A stretch of DNA of 10,415 bases from JBAXTE01 sp964653595 (GTDB taxonomy: Bacteria > Bacteroidota > Bacteroidia > Bacteroidales > WCHB1-69), in contig CAZZHH010000085.1 in assembly GCA_964653595.1 (NCBI GenBank), positions 1-10,415 of the forward strand, read 5' to 3'. Shown piece after piece: positions 7,915 through 10,415 of this stretch. The notes beneath the pieces are model-generated. The model worked only from the letters and a program-made list of their open reading frames with translations, was not told the origin of the DNA and did no database searches. Every line of letters begins with the position of its first letter. Within the stretch, counting starts at the first letter, position 1. The position numbers were made by a program, and so were the translations under genes.

Positions 7915-9230
7915 TTAGCATGAAAAACATAAAATATATATTTCTTGTAGGATTAATAGCGATATGTAGTAGAAATATCTCAATAGCTCAGGGGACAATT
8001 TCTCTGCAAGAAGCAATCAAATTGACGTTACAAAACAACTTTGGACTGCAAATAGCTTTTAATGAAGCGGAAATTGCCAAAATAAACAACGACTTAGGAA
8101 ATGCAGGTTTTCTGCCACAATTAAAAGCCACAGCCGGAAATTCGTGGGCAATAAACAACATTCATCAAGAAACCAACAATGGAAACATTACAGATAAAAA
8201 TAATGTTGCTGGCTCTTCCACAAATGCGTCTATTGGATTAACCTGGACCCTGTTTGATGGGACAAAGATGTTTGCTACTCACCAAAAATTAAAAGAGCTG
8301 GAAAAAATGGGTGAAATAAAAAGGCTAATGGCTGTAGAAAGTGTTGTATATCAGGTTATTTCTCAATATTATCTTTTAATTAAAATCAAACAACAAATTT
8401 CTCTTTCGGAATCGCTGGTGATGTTGTATCAAAAAAGAAAAGAAGTAGCCGATACACGAAACACTACTGGCAGCTCTTCTGGGCTAGAAGTTATTCAGGC
8501 TCAGGCTGATTTAAATTCTCAAATGGCAACCCTCTTAAAATTAAAAAGTCAGTACCAACAAAATCAATTTTTGTTTTCAAAATTAGTGTTAAACAATCCA
8601 AACTCCATCATTGAAATTAATGATTCTCTAAATACAGCTCCATTGTTTGACATTGCAACCATAAGAAAGAATCTTAAACAAAATACACAACTCCAATATG
8701 CAGAATCTTTTTTAAAAGTTGCTGATTTGGTGAAAAGGGAAGCTAGGGCTGGCTATATGCCAAAAATTGGATTTGGGGCTAATTATAACTTTCAACAAGC
8801 AGACAACGCTGCAGGATATCTCTTAAATAATCAAAGTTACGGACCTAATTTTGGGTTTACCGCATCTTGGAATCTTTTCGACGGCATGGCAGTGAACAGA
8901 AATGTAAAAACAGCAAAAATTCAGCAAAAGATAATTCAGTTGACTTTTGATGAAATAAACTTACAACTTGAGACTACTCTATTAAGTCAATTTACACTTT
9001 ATGAAACATACCTTCAAATTGTTACCATGGAAGAACAAAACATCCTTGTAGCAAAAAACGCTTTGACCATTGCTATGGAAAAATATGGATTAGGCATGAT
9101 TAACGATATCCAACTTAAAGAAGTGCAAAAAACTTATGAAGATGCTCAACTCAGGCTTATTTCAGCCCGTTTTGATGTAAAAATTAGTGAAATTGAGCTA
9201 TTGCGATTACAAGGATTGCTTATAAAATAG
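7911..9230 (+). CDS. TolC-family outer-membrane efflux channel
   Basis: A 439-residue outer-membrane factor that forms the exit duct for the pump encoded just upstream. Residues 1-26 are a signal peptide with likely cleavage at SIA|QG. The protein shows the internal duplication of the OEP/TolC family: the first half has SLQEAIKLTLQNN (31-43), GFLPQLKA (66-73), TWTLFDG (111-117) and GLEVIQAQADLNSQ (191-204); the second has GYMPKIGF (281-288), SWNLFDG (319-325) and NDIQLKEVQKTYEDAQ (398-413). The paired W-x-LFDG motifs mark the two beta-barrel strand regions. Two starts are possible: ATG at 7911, overlapping the pump stop by 4 bases, or ATG at 7920 (MKNIKYIF), which gives a more ordinary signal peptide. 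The overlap suggests translational coupling in either case. The gene ends convergent to the truncated rhuM. Confidence 0.95.
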   Translation: MISMKNIKYIFLVGLIAICSRNISIAQGTISLQEAIKLTLQNNFGLQIAFNEAEIAKINNDLGNAGFLPQLKATAGNSWAINNIHQETNNGNITDKNNVAGSSTNASIGLTWTLFDGTKMFATHQKLKELEKMGEIKRLMAVESVVYQVISQYYLLIKIKQQISLSESLVMLYQKRKEVADTRNTTGSSSGLEVIQAQADLNSQMATLLKLKSQYQQNQFLFSKLVLNNPNSIIEINDSLNTAPLFDIATIRKNLKQNTQLQYAESFLKVADLVKREARAGYMPKIGFGANYNFQQADNAAGYLLNNQSYGPNFGFTASWNLFDGMAVNRNVKTAKIQQKIIQLTFDEINLQLETTLLSQFTLYETYLQIVTMEEQNILVAKNALTIAMEKYGLGMINDIQLKEVQKTYEDAQLRLISARFDVKISEIELLRLQGLLIK

Positions 9231-9344
9231 ATTTTTAACCAATCATCTCATCGAAATCGATTGGATTTGTAACGTTTTTAAATTTTGGTTATTAGCGTAA
9301 TTAATTTATCGATTTTCGTCATGGAATATTCGTGTTGTTGGGAC

Positions 9345-9848
9345 CTAACTTTTTAATGTCATCTTCCAATCTTTGATTTTCTGATAGAAAAACTTCTCCG
9401 AAATGCGTATTTCGCGGATACGTTCCTGTAGTTCGTTGAAATAATTCATGGACGAACCCGATTTAAAACGGTTGTCATTCAGCGCGAAACCTTTCACGAT
9501 ATACTCCTTCAGGCGTTGGGTTGCCCAAATTCGGAACTGAGTACCTTGCTGCGATTTTACGCGATAGCCCACAGAAATAATAACGTCCAGATTGTAGTAG
9601 TCAATTGCTCTTTCTACTTCACGTTTACCTTCGGTTTGAACTGTTCGGAAATTCCGAACAGTTGCCAACGCATCCAACTCACCTTCTTCAAACACATTCT
9701 TTATATGTTCACTGATCGTCGCTTTAGACTTTTGAAAAAGGTCACACAACTGAGCTTGAGTGAGCCAAACCGTTTCCTCTTCGAGGCGAACATCGATTTT
9801 AATATTCCTATCCTGATTTCGGTAGATAAGTATTTCGCTGTTGTTCAT
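9345..9848 (-). CDS. rhuM: RhuM-family protein, C-terminally truncated (probable remnant)
   Basis: A 167-residue protein matching the N-terminal half of the virulence RhuM family (usually about 330-345 residues). Visible parts are the DNA-binding-like helical region WLTQAQLCDLFQKSKATISE (28-47), EEGELD (54-59), VQTEGKREVERAIDYYNLDV (70-89), and the highly conserved ISVGYRVKSQQGTQFRIWAT (91-110). Family similarity runs to EIRISEKFFYQKIKD (146-160) and then breaks off into WKMTLKS and a stop, so about half the protein is missing and it does not continue in the 114 bases that follow. The ATG at 9848 is preferred; a TTG four codons earlier is possible. RhuM was first noted on a Salmonella pathogenicity island; its biochemical role is unclear and it is often found beside type I restriction genes, as here, where hsdR ends 130 bases upstream. 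It may be a pseudogene or a stable short form. Confidence 0.8.
   Translation of the reverse strand: MNNSEILIYRNQDRNIKIDVRLEEETVWLTQAQLCDLFQKSKATISEHIKNVFEEGELDALATVRNFRTVQTEGKREVERAIDYYNLDVIISVGYRVKSQQGTQFRIWATQRLKEYIVKGFALNDNRFKSGSSMNYFNELQERIREIRISEKFFYQKIKDWKMTLKS
9639..9663. repeat. Perfect 12-bp-arm palindrome inside rhuM
   Basis: AACTGTTCGGAA (9639-9650) and TTCCGAACAGTT (9652-9663) are exact reverse complements around a single A. The flanking bases do not pair, so the arms end there. It encodes the stretch TVRNFRTV (residues 63-70) of the RhuM-like protein. It may be a protein-binding site, a hairpin in the mRNA, or a by-product of the symmetric peptide. Confidence 0.8.
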
Positions 9849-9890
9849 TTTAGTTTTCAATATTTTTTCGATTGGTTAGCTTCTAATATG

Positions 9891-9898
9891 CAAAATTA
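9891..9898 (-). promoter_or_regulatory. Candidate -7 box (TAnnTTTG) for rhuM
   Basis: Read on the minus strand, TAATTTTG matches the Bacteroidota -7 consensus and lies about 43 bases before the rhuM ATG, in the gap after hsdR. No -33 TTTG is seen at the expected distance; a TTTGG is only about 8 bases upstream. If real, rhuM has its own promoter apart from the restriction operon. Confidence 0.3.
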
Positions 9899-9978
9899 TT
9901 CTTACCAAACGGATTTACATTCTTGGTTTTAATTTTCGGGCATAATATCAAAATTTATCAATTAGCTGTAGCTAGACA

Positions 9979-10415
9979 TTATCTGTTCACCATAGGAAAT
10001 GCTTGACCAAATACACGGTCGGTTAAGAAAGACCGGAATTGTTCGTTTTCTAAAAAGTAGCGACTTAATTCAGATTGAGCAGCCATATTTCGGATAATAA
10101 TATCTTGAAGAGCAGAATTACATTCCATTTGGGCTGTATCTTCATCAGAAAAACGTGCGGCATTGCTGAATGCCTCGTTTTTGACCAATAACTCTGGTAG
10201 ATCAAGTATTTGTTGCTTTACATCATTTGGATACTGCCAATCAATGCCACCAAAAATCTGATTAAATTCGTCAAGAATGTTACTCAACTTTTCGGGCTCT
10301 GGCTCTGAAACACCTCCACCACCACCAGTTGGCAAGGGATAAATTGCGGCGTTTTGATTCTCTAACTCTATATTTGCATCTTCTTTGGCAACCACTCGTA
10401 ATTGGTCAAAGTTGA
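9979..10415 (-). CDS. hsdR: Type I restriction enzyme R subunit, C-terminal part (5' end outside window)
   Basis: The last 144 residues of a minus-strand gene that stays open through the right edge (reading NFDQLR into VVAKEDANIEL). This matches the C-terminal helical region of HsdR, the ATP-dependent DNA-translocating and cleaving subunit of type I restriction-modification complexes, which docks on the HsdM/HsdS core. Signs are a Gly/Pro-rich linker (PTGGGGG then EPEPEKLSNI), the domain opening LSNILDEFNQIFGGIDW, a helix-rich middle, and the ending FRSFLTDRVFGQAF just before the stop. The motor and nuclease domains, and any hsdM or hsdS, must lie to the right of the window. The C-terminus appears intact, so the gene may be functional. 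Linker codons GGT GGT GGT GGA GGT form a short trinucleotide run. The family call rests on the pattern recalled from HsdR C-termini, without an alignment. Confidence 0.8.
   Translation of the reverse strand, partial: NFDQLRVVAKEDANIELENQNAAIYPLPTGGGGGVSEPEPEKLSNILDEFNQIFGGIDWQYPNDVKQQILDLPELLVKNEAFSNAARFSDEDTAQMECNSALQDIIIRNMAAQSELSRYFLENEQFRSFLTDRVFGQAFPMVNR

Noticed and set aside
7965..7967. Cys19 of the channel protein as a lipidation site
   Set aside because: The residues before it (LIAI) do not make a lipobox, and a standard cleavage site follows at SIA|QG.
9236..9291. Inverted repeats after the channel gene (TAACCAA...TTGGTTA and CCAATC...GATTGG)
   Set aside because: The two pairings exclude each other, have long loops, and lack a stable stem followed by a T-run; not good enough for a terminator call.
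9516..9932. 138-codon plus-strand ORF
   Set aside because: It is opposite the conserved rhuM sequence, and its translation has no family features.
10309..10330. Glycine-codon repeat in hsdR as a variable repeat
   Set aside because: Only about five glycine codons, not all identical; it fits an ordinary flexible linker seen in HsdR proteins.

Overview
The window looks like chromosomal DNA from a low-GC member of the Bacteroidota. The signs are AT-rich coding sequence, weak or absent Shine-Dalgarno sequences, two lipoproteins with short LTSC/LASC lipoboxes, an OmpA-type outer-membrane/peptidoglycan tether, a TolC-dependent efflux operon and TAnnTTTG-like -7 boxes. The genus cannot be read from the sequence.

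Layout. Bases 1-309 are intergenic. They hold a perfect GC-rich hairpin at the left edge and a stretch resembling a dispersed intergenic repeat common in this phylum. Bases 310-3514 carry four tightly spaced plus-strand genes: an OmpA-domain coiled-coil lipoprotein, a small lipoprotein of unknown function, a stand-alone Elp3-like radical SAM protein without an acetyltransferase domain, and a GME-fold protein of the DUF6873 type. The last two overlap by 17 bases. After a 218-base gap, 3733-9230 is a complete tripartite RND efflux operon: membrane-fusion protein, HAE1-type inner-membrane pump and TolC-type outer-membrane channel. No regulator is visible. Pump and channel overlap by 4 bases on an A8 run. 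The remainder, 9345-10415, is on the minus strand: a C-terminally shortened RhuM-family gene and the 3' end of a type I restriction gene (hsdR) that runs off the right edge.

How the genes work together. The efflux operon should expel drugs or toxic compounds across both membranes. The OmpA-like lipoprotein and its small neighbour probably act in the cell envelope. The radical SAM/GME-fold pair is the least understood part; its overlap suggests coupled translation and a shared task. The minus-strand genes mark the edge of a type I restriction-modification (defence) locus, with the decayed rhuM at its border and facing the efflux operon tail to tail.

The best candidates for something undescribed are the overlapping radical SAM + GME-fold pair, the 12-bp-arm perfect palindrome inside rhuM, and the slippery A8 run at the pump/channel stop-start overlap. 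No CRISPR array, tRNA, rRNA or intact insertion sequence was found.
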